This document shows, one piece after another, positions 1-7,359 of a stretch of 7,359 bases of DNA. The notes beneath the pieces are model-generated. The model was not told the DNA's origin. It made no database searches and worked only from the letters and a program-made list of their open reading frames with translations. The DNA is from CADEEN01 sp031389585 (lineage in GTDB: Bacteria; Pseudomonadota; Gammaproteobacteria; Burkholderiales; Burkholderiaceae_C). A program made the position numbers and the translations under genes. Where the stretch lies: contig JANMSS010000223.1 of the NCBI GenBank assembly GCA_031389585.1, positions 1 to 7,359 on the forward strand. The letters run 5' to 3'. The stretch's first letter is position 1. Each line of letters opens with the position of its first letter.

Positions 1-423
1 GGGGCGGATGGTGCGAAATCGATAGCGGCCTTCGCTGTCGACTGCCGCGCGGCCGAAACCCTGGAAGGCGCGGTCGGCGCGATCGCCGTCACCGGGGTGG
101 TGGTAGCGGCCCTGGTGGTCGCATTGCCAGATCTCGACCGACGCACCCCGTACCGGCCGGCCTTCGAGATCGGTGACGATGCCTTCCAGCCAGGCCGGCT
201 GACCCTGCGCATAGCGCAGCGCGCCGTTGGCCAGCAGATCGGCGTCACTGTCGGACGGAATCGCCACGGGATAGAACGGGCCTTCGGACTGCGCCGGTGT
301 CAGCCGCCGCAGCGTGGCCTGTGCCAGCGCACGCAAATGCAGCGCCGGGACGGCCATCAGCGCGGCGCCGGCTCCCAGCAACAGGCCGCGTCGGCGATTC
401 AATCCGGGTGGGGTGTTTGGCAT
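1..423 (-). CDS. Tat-exported intradiol ring-cleavage dioxygenase-like protein (3' end beyond window)
   Basis: The first 141 residues are visible and the gene runs off the left edge. The N-terminus has a twin-arginine signal: NRRRGLLLG at residues 9-17, a hydrophobic stretch to about 30, and a probable cleavage after ALA at 32-34. Residues 43-49 (AQSEGPF) and EIWQCDHQGRYHHPGD near 97-112 match the start of the protocatechuate 3,4-dioxygenase/catechol dioxygenase fold. In that family the Tyr of GRY (here Tyr107) is the first Fe(III) ligand. The second Tyr and the His-x-His ligands would lie outside the window, so activity cannot be judged. Family members cleave catechol-type rings between the hydroxyls; the Tat-exported ones are mostly uncharacterised and the substrate here is unknown. 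The ATG at 423 is supported by GGAGG at 430-434, six bases upstream. It follows rluA by 19 bp on the same strand, so the two are probably co-transcribed. Confidence 0.85.
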   Translation of the reverse strand, partial: MPNTPPGLNRRRGLLLGAGAALMAVPALHLRALAQATLRRLTPAQSEGPFYPVAIPSDSDADLLANGALRYAQGQPAWLEGIVTDLEGRPVRGASVEIWQCDHQGRYHHPGDGDRADRAFQGFGRAAVDSEGRYRFRTIRP

Positions 424-442
424 GGTCGACCTCCGAAGCGCG

Positions 443-1069
443 TCAGAACGGTATGTTGCTCGAAAAGTTCAACACCCGACCGTCATGCGGGTGCGGCAAC
501 GTCAGGGCGCAAGCATGCAGCATCAGGCGCGGCGCGGCCAGTGCCGGCGCGTACAGCGCGTCGCCGACGATCGGGTGCCCGATCGCCAGCAGGTGCACGC
601 GCAGCTGGTGTGAGCGGCCTGTGAGCGGCTCGAGAGCAACGCGCGTCGTGCCTGCCGACAGGTCGCGCGCGAGCACATGCCAGTGGGTCAGCGACGGCTT
701 GCCATGCTGCACGTCGACCTGTTGACGCGGCCGGTTCGGCCAGTCAGCGGCCAAGGGAAAGTCGATGCTGCCGCTGTCGTCGGCCAGCAGGCCCGCGACC
801 ACCGCGGTGTAGCGCTTGTCGACGCGGCGTTCGGCGAAAGCCTGGCTGAGCCACCGCTGTACGGCCGCGCCGCGGGCGAACACCAGCAGGCCCGATGTGG
901 CCTGATCCAGCCGGTGCACCACCAGGGCATCGGCGAACTGCAGTTGCACGCGCGTTGCCGCGCAGTCTTGGCCGGCTTCGCCGCGGCCCGGCACGGCCAG
1001 CAGGCCGGGGGGTTTGTCGACGACAACGATCGCATCGTCGGCGTAGAGAACCGGCACGCCGTCCGGCAT
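443..1069 (-). CDS. rluA: RNA pseudouridine synthase RluA (23S rRNA/tRNA dual-specificity type)
   Basis: This 208-residue protein is close to the usual RluA length (E. coli about 219). It shows the RluA-family order of motifs: a DKPPGLLAVPGR segment at 18-29; the catalytic motif HRLDQATSG at 52-60, with Asp55 as the nucleophile; FPLAADWPNRPRQ at 104-116, a stretch very like E. coli RluA; and GRSHQLRVH at 151-159. RluA isomerises uridine to pseudouridine in 23S rRNA (U746 in E. coli) and at U32 of some tRNAs. The DWPNRP segment favours RluA over RluC/RluD. There is no S4 domain at the N-terminus, which also fits RluA. The ATG lies 11 bp after the stop of the upstream small gene with no clear Shine-Dalgarno, so translation may be coupled to that gene. 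No plausible earlier in-frame start was seen close by. Confidence 0.93.
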   Translation of the reverse strand: MPDGVPVLYADDAIVVVDKPPGLLAVPGRGEAGQDCAATRVQLQFADALVVHRLDQATSGLLVFARGAAVQRWLSQAFAERRVDKRYTAVVAGLLADDSGSIDFPLAADWPNRPRQQVDVQHGKPSLTHWHVLARDLSAGTTRVALEPLTGRSHQLRVHLLAIGHPIVGDALYAPALAAPRLMLHACALTLPHPHDGRVLNFSSNIPF

Positions 1070-1080
1070 CGGGGCGATGC

Positions 1081-1260
1081 CTAAGGGGTGGGCTCGGGCG
1101 AGGCCGGCTGCATATCGGTCGGCGCGCCGTCGGCCGGGGCATCGGCATCGGGTTCACCGTCGGGGCGCGGATTCGACTTCTTCTGACGCTTCTCTTCTTG
1201 CTTGCGTCTCTTGGCCAGCTCACGCTGGCGTTTTTCATAAGAATAATTCGGGGTGGCCAC
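1081..1260 (-). CDS. small charged hypothetical protein (59 aa)
   Basis: I do not recognise a named family, though small proteins beginning like this one are familiar from Burkholderiales genomes (from memory, unchecked). The protein has two halves. Residues 1-29 (start MATPNYSYEKRQRELAKR) are rich in Lys, Arg, Glu and Gln and should form a strongly basic, possibly coiled helix. Residues 30-59 are Pro/Asp/Glu/Ala-rich and probably disordered. There is no signal peptide or membrane segment. The start is GTG at 1260, with AAGGAG just upstream (about 1265-1270). An ATG further upstream at 1311 is possible but adds an arginine-rich tail without a ribosome site and is less likely. It precedes rluA by 11 bp on the same strand. 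The basic helix suggests nucleic-acid or ribosome contact, which is inference only. Confidence 0.75.
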   Translation of the reverse strand: MATPNYSYEKRQRELAKRRKQEEKRQKKSNPRPDGEPDADAPADGAPTDMQPASPEPTP

Positions 1261-1306
1261 AGCGCTCCTTCGGCGGGTTCTGCCACTGAGGGCAGTCGAT
1301 AGGCGC

Positions 1307-1312
1307 AGCATA
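1307..1312 (-). promoter_or_regulatory. possible -10 element for the leftward cluster
   Basis: Read on the minus strand, TATGCT lies about 47 bases upstream of the GTG at 1260 and resembles a sigma-70 -10 box. I see no well-spaced -35 box, so this is a weak call. It would drive the small charged gene, rluA and the dioxygenase gene. Confidence 0.25.
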
Positions 1313-1344
1313 CCCGCAGCCGGAATGTGACCGCACCAAGGCGC

Positions 1345-1362
1345 CGCGGGCGTCGCCCCGCG
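1345..1362. other. GC-rich inverted repeat in divergent intergenic region
   Basis: CGCGGG at 1345-1350 and CCCGCG at 1357-1362 form a perfect 6-bp stem with a 6-base loop. It sits between the divergent small gene (start 1260) and the TonB receptor (start 1453). No T-tract follows, so it is not a classic terminator. It could be an operator or a chance hairpin in GC-rich DNA. The rest of 1261-1452 holds no gene I can support. A TTTACA at 1413-1418 resembles a -35 box, but the nearest -10-like GACAAT at 1439-1444 is 20 bp away, so no rightward promoter is called. Confidence 0.3.
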
Positions 1363-1452
1363 AGTGGATCTCAGACCGCTTGGGAGCGGCCCGACGCCGT
1401 CCTGAGGCTGCCTTTACATCCGGTTCACAAGGCTCGATGACAATCGCCGCCC

Positions 1453-3687
1453 ATGACATTTCCCGCATGCATCTCACGCCGGCTGTGCGCCGCGACCCTG
1501 GGCGCCCTGCTGGCCGCCCCGCTGCAAGCTCAAACTCCGCTCGCTGCCGAGCCGGCGGCCTCAGCGCCGCAACGGGTCGACGTGACCGGCAATCGCCCCG
1601 GCGAAGCCGAGCAGCGACGTCGGGCCACTGCCGCCAAGATCGTGATCGGCCGCGAAGAGATCGAGCGCTTCGGCGACAGCACCACCAGCGAGGTCTTGAA
1701 GCGCCTGCCCGGCATCACCATGCCGGGGCCCGGCGGGCGCGGCGGCGGCCCGCGCATGCGCGGCATGGCCGGCGGCTATACGCAGATCCTGCTCGATGGC
1801 GAGCGCGTGGCGCCGGGCTTCTCGATCGACTCGATAGCGCCGGAACAGATCGAGCGCATCGAGATCCTGCGTGCGCCGACGGCGGAAACCGGCGCTCGCG
1901 CGATCGCCGGCAGCATCAACATCGTCCTGCGCGAAGGATTTCGCAAGCGGCTGAACGATCTGCGCATCGGCACTGCATACGAGAACGGCCAATGGTCGCC
2001 GGGCCTGAACTGGACTCGCAACGACACCCTGGGCGACTGGATCTACAACCTGTCGCTGTCGCCGTTTCGGCGCGTGCAGGACAGCGAGCTGAGCAGCCTG
2101 CGGCGCGACGAGGACATCGCCAGCGGTGCCACGACGCTGCTGCGCCAGGGCACGTTTTCGTCGCGCGACACGCGCACGGGCGTGCACGCCACCGGCCGGC
2201 TGCAGTGGCGCAACGAGCAGGGCCTGAGCGCCGTCCTGCAACCCTTGTTGATCCACTCCGAAGGCGACAACACGAATGGCGGCACGCAGACCGATCTCAT
2301 CGGCGACCCGGGCAATCCCCCCGGCTTCGCGCGCAGCCAGACGAACAGCAATGGCCGTTTCACGCTGCTGCGCCTGAACGGCCAGTTCAACCATCGGCTG
2401 GGTGCGGACACCCGGCTCGAGTGGCGTTTCGGCGTCGGCGACGGGCATTGGCGCAACAAGTCGCTGCGCGAGGAGTTCGATGCCCTGGGCGCGCCCAGCC
2501 GCAATGTCGATGACCGCACCGACAACCGTGACCGCAATGCGAGCCTGAGCCTGAAGGCCACGGGCACGCTCGAAGGAGGCCACGGCCTGGTCGGGGGCGC
2601 CGAGTTGGAGCGCAACCGCCGCGTTGAGGCGCGCACGACGCTGTGGAACGGTGTGCCTCAATTGACCGAGTTCGGCGACAACCTCACTGCCTCGTCGCGC
2701 CGCTACGCGCTGTACGCGCAGGACGAGTGGAGCATCACGCCGCAATGGGCCGCCCATGCCGGCCTGCGCGTCGAAGGCATCACCACCGAGGGTGAAGGCG
2801 CCAACGGCACCGTGGATCGCAATCTCAGCCGGGTGGCCACGCCGCTGCTGCACGCCGTGTGGCGCCCCGACCCGAAGAGCCGCGACCAATTGCGCGCCAG
2901 CCTGACGCGCAGCTACCGCAGCCCGAACCTGAACCAGTTGATCGGCCGGCCCGGGCTGAACAACATCGACCCGGCGCCCGGCGCGAACACGGAAACGACG
3001 CCGGACACCGCCGGCAATCCGCAGCTGCGGCCCGAAATTGCAATCGGCATCGACCTGGCGGCCGAGCGTTTTCTGGCCGAAGGCGGCGTGCTCAGCGCCA
3101 ACCTGTTCCACCGCCGCATCAGCGACCTGATCCGCAACGTAGTGGCGCTGGAGACCGTGAGCTGGTCGCCCGGCACGCCACGCTACGTATCGAGGCCGCA
3201 AAATATTGGCGATGCGATGACTCAGGGCATCGAGCTTGAAGCCAAGTTCCGCTTGAGCGACGTGGTGGTCGATGCGCCGCGTCTGGACCTGCGCGCCAAC
3301 ATGAGCCTGTTCCGCTCCCGCGTCCAGGGCATCCCCGGCCCCGACAACCGGCTTGCCGAACAGCCGGGCGGCACCTTGAACCTGGGGGCCGACTACCGCT
3401 TGCGCGGCTTGCCGCTGACCGTGGGCGGCAACATCAACTACACGCCCGGCTACGACACTCGGATCGACATCAACCGCTGGGCGGTGAATCCCGACAAGAC
3501 AGTGGTCGACGCCTACGCGCTGTGGGTCTTCAACCCGAACCTGCAACTGCGCCTGTCGCTGGGCAATGCCCTGGCGCAGGACTACCTGACGCAGACCCGG
3601 ATCGAGAGCAACGGCCGGCGCGAAACGATCGCCAGCAACGCGCGCTCCTATGTCAACTGGCAGGCCCGCGTCGAGATGAAACTCTGA
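1453..3687 (+). CDS. TonB-dependent outer-membrane receptor
   Basis: This 744-residue protein has a signal peptide (residues 1-26, likely cleaved after LQA). A candidate TonB box, RVDVTG, is at 41-46. The plug domain covers about 54-162, with typical segments: EEIERFGDSTTSEVLKRLPG at 68-87, a Gly-rich stretch and RMRGMAGGYTQILLDGERV at 101-119, and IERIEILRAP at 133-142. The rest is a 22-strand-type beta barrel, including RSYRSPNLNQL, NPQLRPE, and a C-terminal strand with alternating hydrophobics. The last residue is Leu rather than the usual Phe. Such receptors take up siderophores, cobalamin, haem, sugars or metals using TonB-ExbBD energy; the ligand cannot be told here. ATG 1453 is the first start after an in-frame TGA at 1438-1440, although no Shine-Dalgarno is visible. 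No Fur box, FecIR pair or tonB/exb genes are seen nearby. No N-terminal STN signalling domain is present, so it is a plain transporter, not a transducer. Confidence 0.92.
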   Translation: MTFPACISRRLCAATLGALLAAPLQAQTPLAAEPAASAPQRVDVTGNRPGEAEQRRRATAAKIVIGREEIERFGDSTTSEVLKRLPGITMPGPGGRGGGPRMRGMAGGYTQILLDGERVAPGFSIDSIAPEQIERIEILRAPTAETGARAIAGSINIVLREGFRKRLNDLRIGTAYENGQWSPGLNWTRNDTLGDWIYNLSLSPFRRVQDSELSSLRRDEDIASGATTLLRQGTFSSRDTRTGVHATGRLQWRNEQGLSAVLQPLLIHSEGDNTNGGTQTDLIGDPGNPPGFARSQTNSNGRFTLLRLNGQFNHRLGADTRLEWRFGVGDGHWRNKSLREEFDALGAPSRNVDDRTDNRDRNASLSLKATGTLEGGHGLVGGAELERNRRVEARTTLWNGVPQLTEFGDNLTASSRRYALYAQDEWSITPQWAAHAGLRVEGITTEGEGANGTVDRNLSRVATPLLHAVWRPDPKSRDQLRASLTRSYRSPNLNQLIGRPGLNNIDPAPGANTETTPDTAGNPQLRPEIAIGIDLAAERFLAEGGVLSANLFHRRISDLIRNVVALETVSWSPGTPRYVSRPQNIGDAMTQGIELEAKFRLSDVVVDAPRLDLRANMSLFRSRVQGIPGPDNRLAEQPGGTLNLGADYRLRGLPLTVGGNINYTPGYDTRIDINRWAVNPDKTVVDAYALWVFNPNLQLRLSLGNALAQDYLTQTRIESNGRRETIASNARSYVNWQARVEMKL

Positions 3688-3703
3688 GCTCCGGCAGGCC
3701 CCC

Positions 3704-4345
3704 ATGTGCGCCAACTACCACCCGGTCACTGCACAGGATCGACTGGTCCAGTACTTCGGCGTCGAACGGCCCATTGACGCCGTGCCGCCCGACCTTTACC
3801 CCGGCGGCCTGGCGCCCTTCATCCTGCGCCAACGCGACCGCGTCGAGTTGGCGCGCGATGTGCGCATGGGCCTGTTTGGTCTCTTGCCGCATTGGGCCAA
3901 GGACATCGCCTTCGGCCGCCGCACCTACAACGCGCGCAGCGAGACGGTGGCCGAGAAGCCGAGCTTTCGCGATGCCTGGCGGCAGGGCCGTCGCTGCGTC
4001 ATTCCCGCCGAGGCGGTCTACGAACCGAGCTGGGAGAGCGGCAAAGCGGTGCGTTGGCGTGTGTCGCGCAAGGACGGCCGGCCGCTGGGGCTGGCCGGTC
4101 TGTGGGGCTGGTGGTGCGGCCCCGACGGGCGCGAGTGGCTGAGCTTCACGATGTTGACCATCAACGCCGACGCGCACCCGGTCTTCAACCGCCTGCACCG
4201 GGCGGGCGAGGAAAAGCGCATGGTCGTGATCCTTGATGAAGCCGAGTACGACGCGTGGCTCGAGGCGCCGATCGAGCGCGTCGGTGATTTCCTGAATCCG
4301 TACCCGGCTGAATTGCTGCACGCCGAGCCCGCGCCGCGGCGCTGA
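3704..4345 (+). CDS. yedK: SRAP-domain abasic-site DNA-protein crosslink protein (YedK/HMCES family)
   Basis: The 213-residue protein fits the SRAP family (E. coli YedK about 222). Cys2, exposed after Met removal, forms a thiazolidine crosslink with abasic sites in single-stranded DNA. Other conserved active-site positions are present: Asn77 in YNARSETV (75-82), Glu107 in IPAEAVYEPSW (100-110; the usual form is FYEW), and His165 in NRLHRAGEEKRMVVIL (162-177), with five residues between His and RM instead of the usual tight HDRMP. The N-terminus reads MCANYH rather than the common MCGR. This suggests a divergent branch, also seen in other proteobacteria from memory. The gene starts 16 bp after the TonB receptor stop with only a weak ribosome site (GGCAGG), so co-transcription is likely. 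No LexA box was recognised. The product acts in the cytoplasm in DNA damage tolerance. Confidence 0.92.
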   Translation: MCANYHPVTAQDRLVQYFGVERPIDAVPPDLYPGGLAPFILRQRDRVELARDVRMGLFGLLPHWAKDIAFGRRTYNARSETVAEKPSFRDAWRQGRRCVIPAEAVYEPSWESGKAVRWRVSRKDGRPLGLAGLWGWWCGPDGREWLSFTMLTINADAHPVFNRLHRAGEEKRMVVILDEAEYDAWLEAPIERVGDFLNPYPAELLHAEPAPRR

Positions 4346-4366
4346 ACCCCACCGCGCACGCGGCGC
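4331..4366 (+). other. long-stem hairpin overlapping the end of the SRAP gene
   Basis: GCGCCGCG at 4331-4338 pairs perfectly with CGCGGCGC at 4359-4366 around a 20-base loop that contains the stop codon of the SRAP gene. It is followed by AAAA, not T, on the plus strand. It may stabilise the 3' end of the message or add to termination; chance pairing in GC-rich sequence is possible. Confidence 0.35.
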
Positions 4367-4373
4367 AAAAGCA

Positions 4374-4403
4374 AAGGGCCATCTCGCGACGGCCCTTCTT
4401 CAT
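4374..4403 (+). terminator. Rho-independent terminator after the SRAP gene
   Basis: AAGGGCC at 4374-4380 pairs with GGCCCTT at 4391-4397 around a 10-base loop, followed by a short pyrimidine/T-rich run (CTTCTTCAT). It lies 28 bp after the SRAP stop, where an operon end is expected. The upstream A-rich run (GCAAAAGCAAA) would give T-rich RNA on the other strand, so it might act in both directions. The T-tract is short, so efficiency is uncertain. Confidence 0.7.
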
Positions 4404-4595
4404 GCTTCCGGACACAGCAAGCTGCGACGGTGTGTGGCGCCGGGTACGGGTTCCGGGGTCCGCCCAATCGTGCGGTCGGTTTGTCGCCTCAGTGCTGCGC
4501 ATTGTGCCGGCATCGCGGCGCGCTGATCGTGGGAACAGCGCCTGCATTCGCAGCCAGTTCGGCTACCCTTGCGCCCCTTGCTCGGGAGCTCCCAT
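4404..4595. other. intergenic region upstream of the ABC exporter
   Basis: About 190 bp between the terminator and the exporter start. It should carry the exporter promoter, but I could not pick a convincing -35/-10 pair. The one useful signal is GGGAG at 4584-4588, seven bases before TTG 4596, which acts as the ribosome site. No tRNA, repeat or small gene is supported; the reading frames that cross it are arginine/proline-rich and look like chance. Confidence 0.4.
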
Positions 4596-6444
<1,849 letters not shown>

Positions 6445-6461
<17 letters not shown>

Positions 6462-7195
6462 AGTCGGCTGGGCCGTCGCTGGCGCCTGGCAGCATGGCAG
6501 CGCGCCGCCCTTCGTCAGCACCGATCTGGCCGCCGCACTCGCGCGCCCCGACGAGCACGCGGTCTACATCGCCACGCCCCACCCGTTCCACGCCGACCCG
6601 GTGCCGGCCAGCCTGGCCGCGGGCAAGCCGGTGCTGTGCGAGAAACCGATGACGATCAACGCCACCGGCACGCGCGCGCTGGTCGAGCTGGCGCAACGCC
6701 AGCGCGTGTTCCTGATGGAAGCCGTTTGGACCCGCGTCCTGCCGATCTATGCCTCGGTGCAACAGTGGCTGCAGGGCGGCGAGATCGGCGCCGTGCGCGC
6801 AATGCAGTCCAGCTTCTGCCTGAACCGCCCGTTCAAGCCCGGCGACCGCCGCTACGCTGGACTTCGGCGACGGCCGCTGGTCGCAGTTCCACTGCGGCTT
6901 CTACGGCGACGGCGACAACAGTTTTCGCATCCTGGGCGAGGCCGGCCACATCACCGTCCACGGTGGCTTCTGGGAAGCCACGTCAGCCACATTGCAGCGC
7001 GACGGGCAAGAGCCTCAGACGGTCCACGCGCCGTTCCGCGTCAACGGCTTCGAGTACGAAATCGAGGAAGCGATGCGCTGCATCCGCGCCGGCCTCGTCG
7101 AAAGCCCCGCGCTGCCGCACGCCGAATCGCTGGCCACGGTCGAGTTGATCGACGCGATGCGCGTGCGCATCGGTGTGCACTATGCGTTCGAGTGA
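6445..7195 (+). pseudogene. Gfo/Idh/MocA-family oxidoreductase, disrupted by internal deletions and a frameshift
   Basis: The 5' part, from ATG 6445, reads MHPQPEVGWAVAGA, the start of a Rossmann fold. It then jumps directly to a segment that should follow the second beta strand: VSTDLAAALARPDEHAVYIATPHPFH, then AGKPVLCEKPM (EKP holds the conserved Lys of the family), then FLMEAVWTR. The G-x-G-x-x-G nucleotide loop is missing. This frame stays good to about 6853 (FKPGDRRY). The 3' part continues in another frame from about 6851 (ATLDFGDGRWSQFHCGF, then NGFEYEIEEAMRCI) to TGA at 7193-7195. The middle of the catalytic domain, with the usual GG-A-L-D-x-G-x-Y segment, is absent. The remains code for about 250 residues, while intact family members have about 330-345. 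Intact members are NAD(P)-dependent sugar or dihydrodiol dehydrogenases. The product as written should be inactive. An assembly error is a real alternative. Confidence 0.82.
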
Positions 7196-7211
7196 ATCTT
7201 GCGGCGCTGCT

Positions 7212-7217
7212 TATGAT
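7212..7217 (+). promoter_or_regulatory. possible -10 element upstream of the right-edge membrane gene
   Basis: TATGAT matches the sigma-70 -10 consensus at five of six bases and lies 29 bases before GTG 7247. The best upstream partner, TTCGAG at 7187-7192, is weak and 19 bp away, so this is only suggestive. Confidence 0.25.
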
Positions 7218-7246
7218 CCCACCCACCCGTTGCACCGAGCGCGCCT

Positions 7247-7359
7247 GTGACCAACCACCCTACCCGCACGCTGCTGCGCATCTTCGTCACCGGCGCACTG
7301 GCCGCGCTGCCGCTGGCGGCCACCGTGCTGATCTTCGTCTGGGTCGCCCGCGTTCTGAT
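7247..7359 (+). CDS. DUF502-like membrane protein, N-terminal part (3' end beyond window)
   Basis: Only 37 codons are visible from GTG 7247: a short basic N-terminus (VTNHPTRTLLR), then FVTGALAALPLAATVLIF, a hydrophobic transmembrane segment covering about residues 12-36. The F-x-T-G-x-x-x-x-L-P-L pattern followed by a long hydrophobic stretch resembles the first membrane helix of DUF502 proteins. Their function is not established, and in many betaproteobacteria they sit just before aspS (family and context from memory). There is no strong ribosome site; GAGCG lies just upstream. If the family call is right, an aspartyl-tRNA synthetase gene may follow beyond the window. The start choice is the main uncertainty. 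Confidence 0.55.
   Translation, partial: MTNHPTRTLLRIFVTGALAALPLAATVLIFVWVARVL

Noticed and set aside
97..1302. Several plus-strand frames across the leftward cluster
   Set aside because: They oppose rluA and the dioxygenase gene, both with clear family motifs; the plus-strand products are low-complexity and Arg-rich.
1431..1460. A possible Fur-like site (GATGACAAT) before the TonB receptor
   Set aside because: Only part of one half-site matches and there is no symmetric partner.
1380..2513. A 377-codon plus-strand frame overlapping the receptor
   Set aside because: Arg/Pro/Ala/His-rich nonsense in a shifted frame of a well-supported gene.
1561..3714. A 717-codon open frame on the minus strand, antisense to the TonB receptor
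   Set aside because: Its residues are Ala/Val/Gln/Arg/Asp-rich with no domain or motif. It mirrors the strong codon bias of the receptor gene, as expected in high-GC DNA.
4430..4500. A possible tRNA, suggested by GGGTTCCGG
   Set aside because: No acceptor stem, anticodon arm or CCA end can be assembled around it.
4018..4547. Minus-strand frames over the SRAP gene end and the following intergenic region
   Set aside because: They cross a terminator and show no family features or ribosome sites.

Overview
The window is GC-rich (by eye about two thirds G+C) with strong third-position G/C bias. Its gene families are typical of Gram-negative bacteria, including a TonB-dependent outer-membrane receptor and RluA. 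Protein flavour, GTG/TTG starts and gene types suggest a betaproteobacterium of the order Burkholderiales; this is an inference from sequence style, not from a marker gene.

Layout. Bases 1-1260 form a minus-strand cluster read leftward: a 59-residue charged hypothetical protein (GTG start at 1260), then the RNA pseudouridine synthase rluA (1069-443), then the 5' part of a Tat-exported intradiol dioxygenase-like gene that runs off the left edge (423-1). A divergent intergenic region (1261-1452) follows. On the plus strand come a 744-residue TonB-dependent receptor (1453-3687) and, 16 bp later, an SRAP/YedK-type abasic-site DNA-protein crosslink protein (3704-4345). This pair is closed by a hairpin terminator near 4374-4403. 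After about 190 bp comes a type I (homodimer) ABC exporter half-transporter, best started at TTG 4596. It overlaps by 17 bp a Gfo/Idh/MocA-type oxidoreductase gene (6445-7195) that looks broken by two internal deletions, one of which shifts the frame. The right edge holds the start of a membrane protein resembling the DUF502 family (from GTG 7247).

How the genes work together. There is no single pathway. The left cluster is a housekeeping RNA-modification gene followed by an exported oxygenase of unknown substrate. The receptor imports an unknown ligand, and its neighbour SRAP protein protects single-stranded DNA at abasic sites. The exporter moves an unknown amphipathic substrate. I see no phage, IS element, CRISPR array, tRNA or rRNA, and no strong sign of a new multi-gene system. 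The most notable item is the damaged oxidoreductase, which may be a real young pseudogene or an assembly error.
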